Assembly: GCA_963930645.1 (NCBI GenBank)
Contig: OZ005648.1
Coordinates: 150,362,035 to 150,426,034, forward strand
Direction: 5' to 3'
From: Salticus scenicus
Taxonomy: Eukaryota; Arthropoda; Arachnida; Araneae; Salticidae
Length of the DNA stretch: 64,000 nucleotides
Shown: positions 47,833-59,794 of the stretch, piece by piece
How positions within the stretch are numbered: position 1 is the stretch's first letter
How the letters are laid out: every line of letters begins with the position of its first letter
Position numbers and translations under genes: made by a program
The notes under the pieces: generated by a model
The model's input: only the letters and a program-made list of their open reading frames with translations
Databases searched by the model: none
What the model was told of the DNA's origin: nothing

Positions 47833-48158
47833 TTTTGACATTTTTTTTTTATCTTACATATTTTTCTAAAGTTTTCATATGTACATCTTTTAGATTTTTG
47901 TGAAGTACTGCTATTCATTCGTCGTATTTCAATGTCGTTTTTTAGAAAAGAACCGTTATATATTACAAGTATATATAACAATCATTACAATAATTCATAT
48001 ATTTATTCTTTGTATATGTTTTATTTTAAAAAAATACATTATCTGGACCTTTGAGACGGATTGTATTTATGTACAACTATCAGAAACCAGTAAACAAACA
48101 CGGCCTTTAAACAAAATTTTAGACTTAAAAAAAGGCTAAAAACTTTAGATAATTAAAA
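46097..48158. other. A+T-rich sequence, no gene seen
   Basis: A C-run/A-run lies at ~47478-47511, A-runs at ~47721-47739 and (TA)n at ~47780-47831. No coding signal was recognised. Confidence 0.45.
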
Positions 48159-48160
48159 AT

Positions 48161-48480
48161 ACATCAGCTATGCGATTACTAGAATGACGAACCACATGCT
48201 TTTTTTAACATTATGCTGTTTTGAATTACGTATAATTGATTGCCATTGCGAATAACTTTTATGTGTATACATCAGCTATGCGATTACTAGAATAACGAAC
48301 CACATGCTTTTTTAACATTATGCCGTTTTGAATTATGTATAATTGATTGCCATTGCGAATAACTTTTATGTGTATACATCAGCTATGCGATTACTAGAAT
48401 GACGAACCACATGCTTTTTTAACAATATGCTGTTCTGAATTACGTATAACTGATTGCCATTACGAATGAATTTTATGTGC
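48161..48480 (+). repeat. Minisatellite, three copies of ~108 bp
   Basis: ACATCAGCTATGCGATTACT begins units at 48161, 48269 and 48376. All three also share GACGAACCACATGCTTTTTT (or AACGAACC), TTGATTGCCATTGCGAATAA and TTTTATGTG. Divergence between units is a few percent, so the duplication is recent. Confidence 0.9.
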
Positions 48481-50618
48481 TCCTTTAAATATTTACTACG
48501 TTTGATTTTTTCAATACTTTCATTTCTGTGTTTTTCAAGATAATAACTTTTTGTAACAGTAAGTTGAAGACTTTTAATAACTTACGTACAACGCATAAAT
48601 ATTAACTATTTGTTCAACAAAAATGTTTCTAATAAATTTGCAATACATACTACTTAAAAATAAAAATGCGAATACTATTTATAACAAAAGTTCAAAATTT
48701 TGGCGCTCATTTAGTATTCATAATTATTCTAATATGTTGCTAAGATGAAGAGCTCTTCAAGACTTTCGCAGCAATTTCGTATTTCGGGTTTCAAAAAGAT
48801 AATAGGATCTCCTTTGAGGAAATATGTTCAAACACACGTAATTCACGTTTCAAGAACTCCATACAGATAGCAGAATAACTGTTATAAATGTAATAAATAT
48901 ACATGACGATATTTGCCACTATCTAGCCCTAAATAAGCATTCTTTCAAACGTGCATCTTGATTTCCTTTCAATACATATGTATATACTAGTTAGTTGTAG
49001 AGCGACTAAGGCGCCAGTTGAAAAATGATCATTTCATTTTGTTTATTTCTCAATCCAAATAATTCATTTGCTAGCAAGCCCGTGCAAAACTTTCGCACTT
49101 TATTTATCTCTTCGTTACCTTTAAAATTTAAAATTATTATTATTATTTTATACACGTCATTTTTTCATATGCATGAGAAAATTTAATATTTTATTTTTAT
49201 TTTATTTTTTTATTATTTTTATTTATTTATTTATTTATTTTGGCACGTGAAAGAATATTTCATTTTATGCTGAAAAAAAAAAGATGTTGGCAGCAATTAA
49301 AAATTTAAATGTCTATTTTAAAGCTGTGTCTATTTTCATATTTTAATTAATTTTTAAAAACATCTAATCAAAAATTCGTTTCAAATAAGCTACCAAATGA
49401 AAGGGGCAATATTTCTCATTCCGTCGGATTAAACAGCTTATCGATCGGACAGTTAGATTTTTTTAAAATTAACTAAAGTATGAAAATTCGGGGGCAACTT
49501 GCGTTCACACACAGACAGAGTACAAGGAAACCTCTAAGCCTTTTTAAGCGTGACAGAGTCAGTCAGTGACGATCGTAACTATATATGCTGAGATTAATTT
49601 CTGAAATTTTTTAAGAAGAAAAAATCCTAGTATAAGGTTTTGAACTTTTTTTTTTTTTAAATCATTGATTATTCCTCAAATAAAAAACTTGTTGTTTTTG
49701 CTTATATCCTCTATCTGACATCAACAATAAAGTATATTTATAACTTTAGTCATTTCTTCCAAGATAATTTTTAGATAAGAAAATTACTTTCTAGGGAAGG
49801 CAATTGGGGTCACTAACTTGTAGACACTTTTAAATTCAATATTTATCACTAATATTTAATTGTAATGTTTATAATCGGTTACCATATATCAAACATCATT
49901 TTTTAAAGTAAGTGGTAATAATTAAATATCACAATCCCTACAATGTGGTATTACTAACGGCAATGCAGGCAAGAATTTGCGAGGAAATGTATCTGTCATA
50001 TTACATTCGACACTCAGAGAATGCATCTTTTGACTAACAAAAATATTCATCAACTTCGAGTGACCATCAACAAGTCTTTCAAAGTTGCTGGTGCCTTTTT
50101 ATAATCTTTTGTGGTTATGATAAAAATGCAGTTGGATGTTCCCCATATCATCTATGAACTTAAAGATTTCTCCATATTGTATTCATTTCTATCTGCACTT
50201 CGAATGTTTACACAGTATAACAAATAAAAAATGACTGGCAAGTTCTTATGTCTTTGACACCACCTTGTTTAGTCAGCATGTTTGCTGTCGCACTTCTGAG
50301 TATATTAATCTGTCAGATAGCACACTGAAAATGCATTTTATAGTGATTTAAAATAATGTTTAAAAAAAAACGAGGGTAAAGCAGGCATACAAAAGGAATA
50401 AAAGATTATATAGAAACACAGGATTACAAACGGTATTCACAGTCGCAAGAGGGCGTTGGAAATAATACCTGATACAATGCACACAAACAAAAACTTCTAC
50501 GTCATTTTACTATTTCCCCACATATGAAATATTTACGTGAAACCCTACTACAGTTGATGCTCAAAGTCGTTGCCTGATGCGAGGAGACACATATTTCACC
50601 AACGCTACATGAAATAGC
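48481..50618. other. Gene-free sequence
   Basis: (TTTA)n lies at ~49200-49240. The interval ~49960-50320 is somewhat richer in G+C, but no protein was recognised. CGCAAGAGGGCGTTGG lies at ~50445. Confidence 0.35.
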
Positions 50619-50621
50619 TTA

Positions 50622-51040
50622 CAAGGAAACATTCAAAAGGTGTCATCTTCAAAAATTAATGAAAAAAATATATTTGATTCTACTCTTCATAAAACACCAG
50701 AAAATGAAAAAAATTATCGGCTGAAATTAATTACAGCGACCACAAAAAATTATCAAAATTAAGCATATTTGGCGATTCAGCACTGTTAGGCGATACGTTT
50801 GCCAGCACCGAGATTGCCGTGTACAATCAGAACCGTGTTTTGCTTTTCCGCCAAGTACTCAAAATCAATCGCCTAGCAGTGTGAAATCGCCAAATATGCT
50901 TAATTTCGATCATTTTTTGTGGTCGCTGTAATTAATTTCAGCCGATAATTTTTTCATTTTCTGGTGTTTTATGAAGAGTAGAATCAAATATATTTTTGTT
51001 CAATACTTTTTGAAGATGACACCTTTTGAATGTTTCCTTG
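50622..51040. mobile_element. PIF/Harbinger-type MITE, copy 2
   Basis: Same ends as copy 1 (CAAGGAAACATTCAAAAGG and its complement), with TTA at 50619-50621 and 51041-51043. The arms are almost identical to copy 1. The loop (GCCAGCACCGAGATTGCCG, AACCGTGTTTTGCTTTTCCG) is the reverse complement of copy 1's loop. The target TTA fits the TWA preference. Confidence 0.85.
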
Positions 51041-51043
51041 TTA

Positions 51044-51579
51044 GGCATTTTTAAAAAGGCGCGATTTTTCGGGCAGCGTCGATGCAATGCTTTTCTCTAT
51101 GCGTCTGTCCAAAACTTTGAACGTCCCCACTAGTATTATACGTCGTAAATATATAACATGTGTCGATATACAGTGTAAATAAAATGATGTAGAAGGCTAT
51201 TAGTTTGTAGTATTCGTATCACATACGTTACTTTAAACGTCCTCTAGTATCTCCGGATATCATTTGTGACTATTTTCCTATGTAAATTTTGAATCTTTTT
51301 GTTTGTTTTCTTTTCACCATCATTTCATCCACTTTTTTTTTTTTTTTTTTTCATTCATCCGATATATGGAATAAAATGGGCAAAGTACACCGGAAGCTGA
51401 TTCTGTTCGCAGAATTCCCATATGCATAAAGACCATTCCATTATGACGAAATGAATAATGATGTATCAGCAGAGACAAAATTACAATTCCACTACTGAAG
51501 GTTTTAGGTTCTTAAAAATCGTGAAGCTGCAAGTCTTCCTAATTTAAGTAGAGGGCATCATTAATGAAAATGCACAAAC
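51044..51579. other. Sequence without recognised feature
   Basis: A G+C-containing stretch (GATTTTTCGGGCAGCGTCGA, ~51063) follows the MITE, and a poly-T run lies at ~51332-51351. No gene was recognised. Confidence 0.35.
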
Positions 51580-52408
51580 TTTCCATCGAAAATTTAAGAA
51601 AGCACAGAAAGGATAAAACCTGCTCTCAAAAATTAGAAATTGATAAAGGGGTTTTCTCAATATTTATTTACAATCAGAGAAAAACGTATTACAATACATT
51701 GAATCAAAATAAAAATGTGAGTAAAGCCCCTTATTGTTTAGCTTTTTTTCGTGAGAAGCCCGAATAGCAGTTCATTCTATAGCGTAGAAATTTTTGAGTT
51801 TGCACGATTCTTGTTTTGGGTTTTTATATAAGTAGCTCAATGCATTTGGCTATTAAATTATGCGAATGAAATTTCGATTAATCTTACGCATGCGCAGTTA
51901 AAAGTTATTTAGTAAAAATGATCACATTTCATTATATATTTAATATTTTTTCATTCTGATTGCAATATGTTGTATTTCAGGTTTCCCGAAAATAGCTTTG
52001 TACATTTAATACCTTGCGTGTTATAACTAAAAAGGTGAAATTTTTTGGCTTTTTTTTTTTTTTTTTTTTTGAAGAAGAAGAGGAAACCTTTATACCTGCC
52101 AGATTATATGTGGTAGAGACTTAAAAATTTATACAGAAAATGAGAAAGAGCCCCATAGTCACATGCTACAGCCAGATCGTATTTCAAGCATTAATTTTTA
52201 CAGGGTGGTGAAAAATACTTTCATTTTTCTTTCATTTTTTACTGGTCCAAATTTCGCTTTTGGAGCAAATCTTTAACAGAAATACATGAGGTATAACATG
52301 ATGTTTACACTTCTGAAGTTTCAAGATGATTTGTTTAGTAATTTTTGAGATATTTTAAAAAACGTCTGAAATCGAAATTGTCCAATCATTAATGGTTTGT
52401 ATTAATCA
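51580..52408. mobile_element. Partial copy of the 1.45 kb palindromic element
   Basis: CAATATTTATTTACAATCAG, TTGAATCAAAATAAAAATGT, ATTATGCGAATGAAATTTCG, TTACGCATGCGCAGTTAAAA, ACAGGGTGGTGAAAAATACT and GAGGTATAACATGATG follow the order of the right half of the element at 36112-37563. The left arm is missing or unrecognisable, and the right end has lost the terminal CACTAT. Confidence 0.6.
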
Positions 52409-53090
52409 CTAGATTTTCTTTATGAAAAACAAATTAAATATTTGAGTAATGAAAAATACTTTGGTTTCACAAGAGAATTAGAAAAAAAAAATCCTTTTAA
52501 TTCTCTGTTTTTGTATTTATTTATCCTGTAAGCAATTTAGAAAAAAATGTATCGCTATGTTTGTTTTTAAAAAAATGAAAGAATATATACAATGAATGAG
52601 ACGCAATTCTTTTTAGACGCTTTATCAGAAACATTTCTTTTAGAAAACAGTCAAGTTAAGAATGACATGACGCCTTCTACACAAGGTTCCCTGGGGTGAA
52701 AGTTGCATTGAGATGCAAGAAAAGACAGAATTAGATGAAAAGAAAGTATTTTACCTCATGCGATGACCTAAGAAACAGTGCTTCTTTCTCTTCAATTATT
52801 TTTCCTCAGAAATTTATTTCATCTAAGAAAATTTGACTTTTATAAAAGAAATGTATAATTATAAATTTCATCATATCTTCATTATTATATTAATAAATGT
52901 ATTTTTAAGGACATAGATTTGTAATTTTAAACAGAGAAAATTTTCATGCATAGTTTATATCCTAGATATCTGAAGCATTTAGAAATATTAATTTAGCAGT
53001 CCGTAAACTAAATAATCTGGTGTGTCACTCACACGACTTTCTCTTACCCTGAAATTTAATACTATAAATACAGGTTGGACATTAAGAGGT
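52409..53090. other. A+T-rich sequence, no feature seen
   Basis: No gene or repeat family was recognised. Confidence 0.4.
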
Positions 53091-53149
53091 AAGATAACGA
53101 TGCTATGTAAACCTATGTTAAACAATTCAAATTAGGCTTCGGGAGAGTT

Positions 53150-53388
53150 TAATATGATAATTAGTTCTGTGTGAGGAGGGGCTACCGCCCCCTTCAAACC
53201 CCAGTTTCATTAATGCACCTACAATTATATAGAAATTAATTCGGTTATTAAAAAATAATTCTGTTTTTAAAAAATAATTTATTAAAATTATTATTTTAAA
53301 AAATGATCTTTTATGATAATGCAGACGATTTCCATATTAGAGAAGTAGTATAACACCATATATCCAAAAAATGTCCATTTTATTCTCA

Positions 53389-53424
<36 letters not shown>

Positions 53425-53852
53425 TTTCGAAAAAACTCTTTTCGTTTTTAAAGAAAAAAAATCGATTTGTTTTAAATTATCGCAGATCGAGGGTTCAACC
53501 ATTCGTTTTAAAGGTATTGGCGAGCTCTTTTGAAAGATACCCATCATAAAAATTTACTCCCCTCGAGGGGGGAGGCGAGACTCCTCCATACACAATTTTT
53601 TTTTTTCCCAGTTGACTATCTCTATTACAGAAAATACACACAGACACGCATAGGCACACAGACATACACACAGACCATTTGGTAAAAACATGATTTTCGT
53701 ATTCAGGGGAGCTCAGAACATGTAAATATAACAAAAACTCGCGTTCTAAAATTTGACCCAAAAACAATACTTTTTCTACCTTAGGGTAAGAGAAAGTAAT
53801 ACTTTTTCTACCTTATGGGTAAGAGAAAGTAAAAATACGATTTTTGTTTCTA

Positions 53853-53883
<31 letters not shown>

Positions 53884-54499
53884 CGTTAAAAGTAAAAAAA
53901 AAAGTCGATAACTTTGTTTTAAATTATCACAGATCTATGGTTCAACCATTTGTTTTAAAGGTATTGTCGAGCTGTTTTGAAACATACCCATCATGAAAAT
54001 TTACTCCCCTCGAGGGGGGACTCCCCCCCCCACAGAGGGTGAGGCGAGGCTCCTACATACACAGTTTTTTTCCCCAGTTAACTATCTCTATTACAAAAAA
54101 TATATATTCGTTTCATTTCGTTTAGTGCAGTCTGTAGACGTTAAACTCTACTTACCTGCAGTTTCCCCCATAGACGTAATGTATTAGAATTCTCTTGATT
54201 GTCCCTGTACACGAACCATTTGTTTGATCTTAACGAAAAGCTTACTGTAGCATCCCTATATGATAAACATTTAGAATACCAAGTTTGAACTTTCTGCCAT
54301 AATTTGTTTTTGAGATAGGCTGATAACAGACAGACAGACACACACAGAGACACACAGACATACACACAGGCCATTTGCTAAAAACATGATTTTCGTATTC
54401 AGGGGACCTCAGAACATGTAAATATAACAAAATCTCGCTTTCGAAAATTTGACCCAAAAACAATACTTTTTCTACCTTATGGGTAAGAGAAAGTAAAAA
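53150..54499. mobile_element. Second repeat family with GACAGAC tract, tandemly duplicated
   Basis: A head with GAGGAGGGGCTACCGCCCCC (~53174) recalls the C/G palindrome of the 2.2 kb units. Two tandem copies follow (~53395-53829 and ~53850-54494), sharing AAAATTTACTCCCCTCGAGG, CAGTTGACTATCTCTATTAC, ACATGATTTTCGTATTCAGG and TTTGACCCAAAAACAATACT. Copy 2 contains an extra ~220 bases with CCCCCATAGACGTAATG and TTGTCCCTGTACACGAACCA, the same module as in the 2.2 kb units. No protein is encoded, and similar minus-strand frames in both copies reflect the duplication. Confidence 0.6.
53769..53829. repeat. Doubled terminal hairpin of copy 1
   Basis: ACTTTTTCTACC paired with GGGTAAGAGAAAGT occurs twice in a row (53769-53797 and 53800-53829). 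Copy 2 has it once, at 54465-54494. The hairpin closes the repeat in both copies. Confidence 0.7.
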
Positions 54500-54711
54500 A
54501 GAAAACCTACACTAAAATGTAAGGATAAAATATGTGTAAGCTATATTTTACTTTGGATTACATAAGCTGAATAGTGATGAAATTTTAAATTGTGAAATAG
54601 ACAAAATTTATTACAATCTTTTAAGCTTAATAAAAATTCTTTATTGGAGAAACATAAGGACCGATGTCCAGAAAGAAAAATTTAAATTAATCCGTAATGA
54701 ATCTTAAATAA

Positions 54712-54760
<49 letters not shown>

Positions 54761-54990
54761 GAATGTAAAAATAAAAGGTTGTAACAACATAATTAATGTG
54801 CATATGTTTGCAGTTAGAAGAAATAAAAAGGTAGTATTCCATTTTATATCTGATATCATGAACAGACATGACATAGCTTTGTAGTACATGCTCTACACGC
54901 CAATTATTTCTAGAGATATTTTCTTCAATATGTGATTACCAATAAATTTCACAGTTTATTCGCGCAGAGTCACCTCTTTTCAAAGACTCT
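54500..54990. other. A+T-rich sequence with TA microsatellite
   Basis: (TA)n lies at ~54717-54757. No gene was recognised. Confidence 0.6.
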
Positions 54991-55129
54991 ACAGCACAGC
55001 AGTATTTTTAAACTATAAATTTGTCTTTAAATTTATAGACGTCTTTTATAACAAAAATTATTCTAGAAAATTAGGGGTAGAGAAAATTAAGGAAATTCAA
55101 AGACCTTGCAAATCTTCCTTAAAAGAGAA

Positions 55130-55190
55130 ATTGTGTGAAAAGAAGTAGGACTAAAATTTCTCCGGTGTAATTAAAATCTTGGCAATTCCT
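55130..55190. mobile_element. Possible decayed TGCCAAC-family MITE end
   Basis: TTGTGTGAAAAGAAGTAGGA, CTAAAATTTCTCCGGTGTAA and TTAAAATCTTGGCAATTCC align loosely with the right end of the family. No left end was found. Confidence 0.25.
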
Positions 55191-55366
55191 GAATCAATGG
55201 CTTTTTTTACACAATCCAACATTTCAGTCTTTTCCTACTGAACAATCGACATTATTCAAGAGTGGTAACCGACCGACAACAGTTACGCTTCTGGTACTAT
55301 TGACAACCAAAATTAATCTATGGAAAACTGATCTCAAATACTTAATGTTATTGTTATTCTGTCTAA

Positions 55367-56001
55367 CCTTTCTACCCTGTATGGGTCGATTCGACCCATT
55401 TTTAAAATTGATCTTTCGATATCTTCTACAGATTTTAATTCTGATTGTTCAAACATTATGTATGCCTCAAAAATATGCATTCGTTTAATATATGATGTTT
55501 TCAGAGTCATTGGTTTGTTTTAAACCACCCCAAAAAAATATGTGACATATTACCTGTCTGGGTCGATTTGACCCACATTATTAACATGCAAAAATATGCT
55601 TAAAACACCATTTTTTTCTTTTGAGTAGACTTCATTTTCAGGAATAGTCAATAGATGGCATAGTTGCCGGAAACATAGATGTAAAATGAGCTCCATAGAA
55701 ATTCTTTCTTAAGACCTAAATTCAATCTATACAAAGTGGGTCGATTCGACCCATACAGGTAAAACGTGCATAGAAACGTGTATTAACATGCATAGAAATG
55801 CTTAAAACACCAATTTTTCCTTTTGAGTAGACTTCATTTTCAGGAATAGTCAATAGATGGCGATAGTTGTCGGAAACGTAGATGTAAAATTAGCTCCATA
55901 GGAATTCTTTCTTAAGACCTAAATTCAATCTATACAAAGTGGGTCGGGTCGATTCGACCCATACAGGTAAAACGTAAAATTTTTTCAACAGGGTAGGAAG
56001 G
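55367..56001. mobile_element. piggyBac-type MITE with GGGTCGATTCGACCC palindromes
   Basis: The left end is CCTTTCTACCCTGTATGGG, preceded by CTAA (a one-base change from TTAA). The right end is AACAGGGTAGGAAGG, followed by TTAA (56002-56005). GGGTCGATTCGACCC or near copies occur at ~55384, ~55560, ~55739 and ~55944. The inside is a tandem duplication of ~200 bases (both with TTTTGAGTAGACTTCATTTT and TAAATTCAATCTATACAAAG). TTAA duplication with CCYT ends is typical of piggyBac. It has no transposase and relies on a partner. Confidence 0.7.
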
Positions 56002-56005
56002 TTAA

Positions 56006-56530
56006 GTTTGCAATATATGTTAAAGTTAAAGTATGTTAAAGTTTTGTGATGGCGGCTGCTTCAAAAGAAGCAATAGAACTGAATAATAATAATAAAACAA
56101 AATATCAGCCTTCTTAAATTTCTTTTGAAAAACAGTAAACGTCTAAGTTAACAAAATAAAATAATATAAAATAAAATAATTTAAAGGCTTTTAAAGTTCA
56201 GACAAAAATATTTTAAACTAAATGAAAATTAGGTTTTGAGATTTAAATATTTATATATGGAAGATTTTGAAAACATAACTTTACAAATGTCGGCGCTGTC
56301 ACTTTAGTGAATACCACTAATTTTATAAAGCAATCTTTGTACTATTCAATCGAGATAAGTAATGCAGACGATTACTAAATTTTTCTTTAAAAAAAAAAAA
56401 AAAAAAAAAAAAATCGTGGTACTTAAAAAACTGACTCGTGCTTTAATAATATAATAACTATAGGGTGGATCCTGGGCTCAAGTGCAGGCGTAACCAGCCA
56501 TATACCAAAAGTGACGTCACCTGAGTAAAG
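56006..56530. other. A+T-rich sequence, no feature seen
   Basis: A poly-A run lies at ~56391-56413. Otherwise unremarkable. Confidence 0.4.
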
Positions 56531-56532
56531 TC

Positions 56533-57257
56533 CTGCCAACCCCCTAATTAATAATCCCTAGTATTGTCAGTACCCTCTTTTTTTTTTTTTCCACAACAGT
56601 CTGTATGTAGAATGTTGTTCTTTTTATGTTCGTATCGCTAAGACGATGCGTTAACTGTCCCGGGTATATATGCTCGTCTCGCTAAGCCGATGCGTTAATT
56701 GATCCGGGCGTATATACACGACTTTCTTTTCTATTGCGCTGCTACCAGTAAAACTAGTCCCACGGTTTTGGAATGCAATAAAATGACCTTGAAAGTGACC
56801 TTGATAGTGTTTTCAATGGATTCACTTATTTCAGAGAAGAGGGGTGTGGGGAGAACCTGAAGTTTCTGGAACAGTGAAAACATAACTACGCGCGTTTGTG
56901 TGAAAAACGGTGACACTTAGAAGTGAATCTTGCAAGTTTTCTTCGGCGGGTAAGGGGTTAATCGCAATTACAAGCAATACAATCCTTAAACTTTCTTACT
57001 TTTTGTTTTCTTACTTTCTATTCTATGTACTTCCTATTTCTGTTTTAATTCCAGAATGCTTAATATTTTTGGTATTCATTTGTGATTTCTGATCCCCTTT
57101 GCAGTGAAATTAAATTTCCGGACATTCCATACCCCTTCCGTTAGCCTTCCTAACTATTCAGATAAAGATGCTTGATCTGATTAGAGGTGCTTTCGCCCCA
57201 CAACATTCGAAGTCGAAGTCAGTTTGCAAAAAAATACTCTAAAAATAAAGCTGTGTG

Positions 57258-57292
<35 letters not shown>

Positions 57293-57345
57293 GGGGTCTT
57301 TTAATACTACATAATACTAATTAATATGTTGGCAGGTATGACACT
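56533..57345. mobile_element. TGCCAAC-family MITE interrupted by ~600 bp
   Basis: The left end (TCCTGCCAACCCCCTAATTA, then ATCCCTAGTATTGTCAGTAC) stops at ~56605. The right part (AAAATACTCTAAAAATAAAG, GTGTGAAAAA, a ~30 base A run, AATACTACATAATACTAATT, AATATGTTGGCAGGTATG) begins at ~57205. The ~600 bp between them has no counterpart in intact copies and must be an insertion. It includes a 55 bp duplication with CGCTAAGACGATGCGTTAAC and CGCTAAGCCGATGCGTTAAT, but I cannot name it. Confidence 0.55.
56625..56720 (+). repeat. Short tandem duplication (~45-55 bp)
   Basis: TCGCTAAGACGATGCGTTAA and TCGCTAAGCCGATGCGTTAA are each followed by a CCGGG and a TATATA stretch. It lies inside the insertion that splits the MITE. 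Confidence 0.7.
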
Positions 57346-59390
57346 GCATGTGAGAAACTTATATTTTACGCGTTTTGCAGTCAGTCGCTAAAGCTTGGTT
57401 CATGTAAATGTATGTTTTTTAGCAAAATGAAACCCGCCTTTTTTAATACATTGTTCTCTGAACATTTTCCTATTTCGAATAGAAAGCCACGCCTCTCCTG
57501 AGTGTTTCTCTTGAAAAAACGCCTACTATACGCGTAAGCCCGCTGCAAAATAAACCATATGCAATGATTTTAAGTTCAAATTTCACTATATAATTATTTT
57601 ATAATTAACAAAAATTTCTCATTACATATAAATATAGCTTCTCAATAAGTTTATTTTCTTATTTTCGTTAACTTTGCGTAATGGATTATTCTTAAATATG
57701 CATTAATTAATTAATTACTTTTTTATTTATTTAAGAAAAACGGTTTAAACATTCATTAAAGATAAGGACTTATAAATATTGAAAAAACAATTTGGCACCT
57801 TTTTTAGTGTTTTAAAAGGATATACATTTGAAATAAGAAGTTCTAAAGCTTCCTTAGGAAAGCAAAAAGGAATAATAAGTAAGGAAAATACTTGGAATTT
57901 CTAGTGTAATTTAGTTAGAATTGTACTTTTTTAATTCAACTGTTTTTAGATATTCATTATTTTAATTTAATAATAAGTGAAAAGAGAATATTTGTTTCGC
58001 AGTGGCTCATTTTTCACTTTGATTCTGAAAAATAACAAAAATGTAAACTTATAAATAATAGTCTGCTCTTTGGCGACTTTTTCAATTACAAATTTATACA
58101 GCATATTTGCATAGCTTAAATTTTTATAAACATGATTTATAATTTTTATTATTACAACATATTGTTTAATTTGAATGTAAGAACCACGAAAAAATTACTG
58201 CAAAATGTCTTATGTAGTAGAAAACAATACTATAATTTGACAATTAACTTTATATACAGTTGTAATTACAATATATATATTATATATATATATTTATATA
58301 TGTAAACTGTTGATGTTTTGTAACCGTATACATTTTATTCTATAAACGAGTATGGTGTATAATTAACTGAAATAAAATCTTTAACAGAGTGGCAAAATCA
58401 AAGTTGATTAATTATTTCCTTTGGTAAATATTCATGCATCTGTTTTGATCTTTGATGCCAACCGATATTATATTTCGATTCAAAAATTAATCTGCTTCCC
58501 TTTCCGTCACCAAGTCCATTATTGTTAACTTATATGATTGCTTGCTATATCTTTGATTTATTATTGCATCTAACCGCAGAATATTTAGAATCAATTTAAA
58601 CTTTGGGTATCGATCAATTGATTATAAATTCCATAATTGACATATACAATTGTATTTTACAATCAATTTTAATTTAGTGTGATACATGAGCAAAAGAGAC
58701 AAATCATCGGTATAAAGTCTAGCTACTAAGTATCACCGTTTACAGATACCAGTATTTTTTTAAGGACATTTTCTAGAAATTTTGTAGCAATTTACTGTGA
58801 ATAAAAATGTGCTATGATGAATGTAATTTTCTGAATTAATTTGTGAAAATTGTTTATGGCTGTGATTAAATAAATTAATATTTTTTTCTTAAAATAATAA
58901 TAATAAATAAATAATTAAATATTCCTATTTGAAGTACTTGACTGCTATGGTAAAAAGTGAAGCAGAGATTAATTGCAGATAAGTAAATTTTACCTATTAT
59001 TCCTTTAAAGAAATAGTGCATTTATTAAACACTAGTATCACCCAGTGCTCGAATCTCGACCACATTTTTGCAAAGCAAAGTAATTGCGTTCTCGTAAAAG
59101 AAATTAAATTTCAACACATTTGCGCCAATTGTTTATCGATGTACATTCAAATTGAATCAGCAGAGATTTACTTAATATATTTCTCTAAGTTTGGTACACA
59201 ATAGATGCTGAGCCTTTCTTGAAATGAGATGAAATCGCAACGTGGAAGCGCCCTCTTTTCGGTGATGTAGCCCAAAAGCTAATCAGCCCCAACTCAAACC
59301 AAGGTTCAACCAAATATCAAGTTCAGTTAAATTAAGTACATTGGTTGATAATGTATAGCGTTCAGATTAGTGCTCAATTAGACAGATATT
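57346..59390. other. A+T-rich sequence, no gene seen
   Basis: TA tracts lie near 58270-58302. AAGCGCCCTCTTTTCGGTGA lies at ~59246. No protein or RNA gene was recognised. Confidence 0.4.
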
Positions 59391-59394
59391 TTCT

Positions 59395-59794
59395 AAAAAT
59401 GGTCGAATTGAGTTCAGGAAATCTCAAAATGTGTAACTTCGTCGAAAACCGCAAATCTAAATTGTTTTTCTGAATCTTATACTTTCTTCTTATATACGCA
59501 GAAGATAGAATAATAAATCCAGTTTTTAAAAAAAATAAGTACTCAATTTCAGTTAATTTAAATGCAGAGAAATCTCAAAATGTGTAAATTCATCGAAAAC
59601 CGAAAATCGAATTTCTTTCTATATCTTCTACATTTTTCTATACATGCAAAAGCTATTAATAAATCCATTTTTTTTTGTTTGTTTGTTTGTTAATAAGTAG
59701 TCAATTTCAGTTAATTGAAATACATGTTAATCACAAAACCTGTAAATTCATCGAAAACCGGAAGTCAATTTTTTTTCCCTTTTCTTCTACTTTT

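Noticed and set aside
48161..48480. CRISPR-like spacing of repeats
   Set aside because: The units are contiguous 108 bp tandem repeats without unique spacers, in eukaryotic DNA.
53495..54463. Two similar minus-strand frames (MFLGQI-type starts)
   Set aside because: The similarity follows from the tandem DNA duplication. The CMSVCLCV part comes from the GACAGAC/CACA tract, with no sign of selection on protein.
56651..56961. piggyBac-like element between TTAACTGTCCCGGG and GGGGTTAA
   Set aside because: The ends share only a few bases, and the first TTAA lies within a local tandem duplication.
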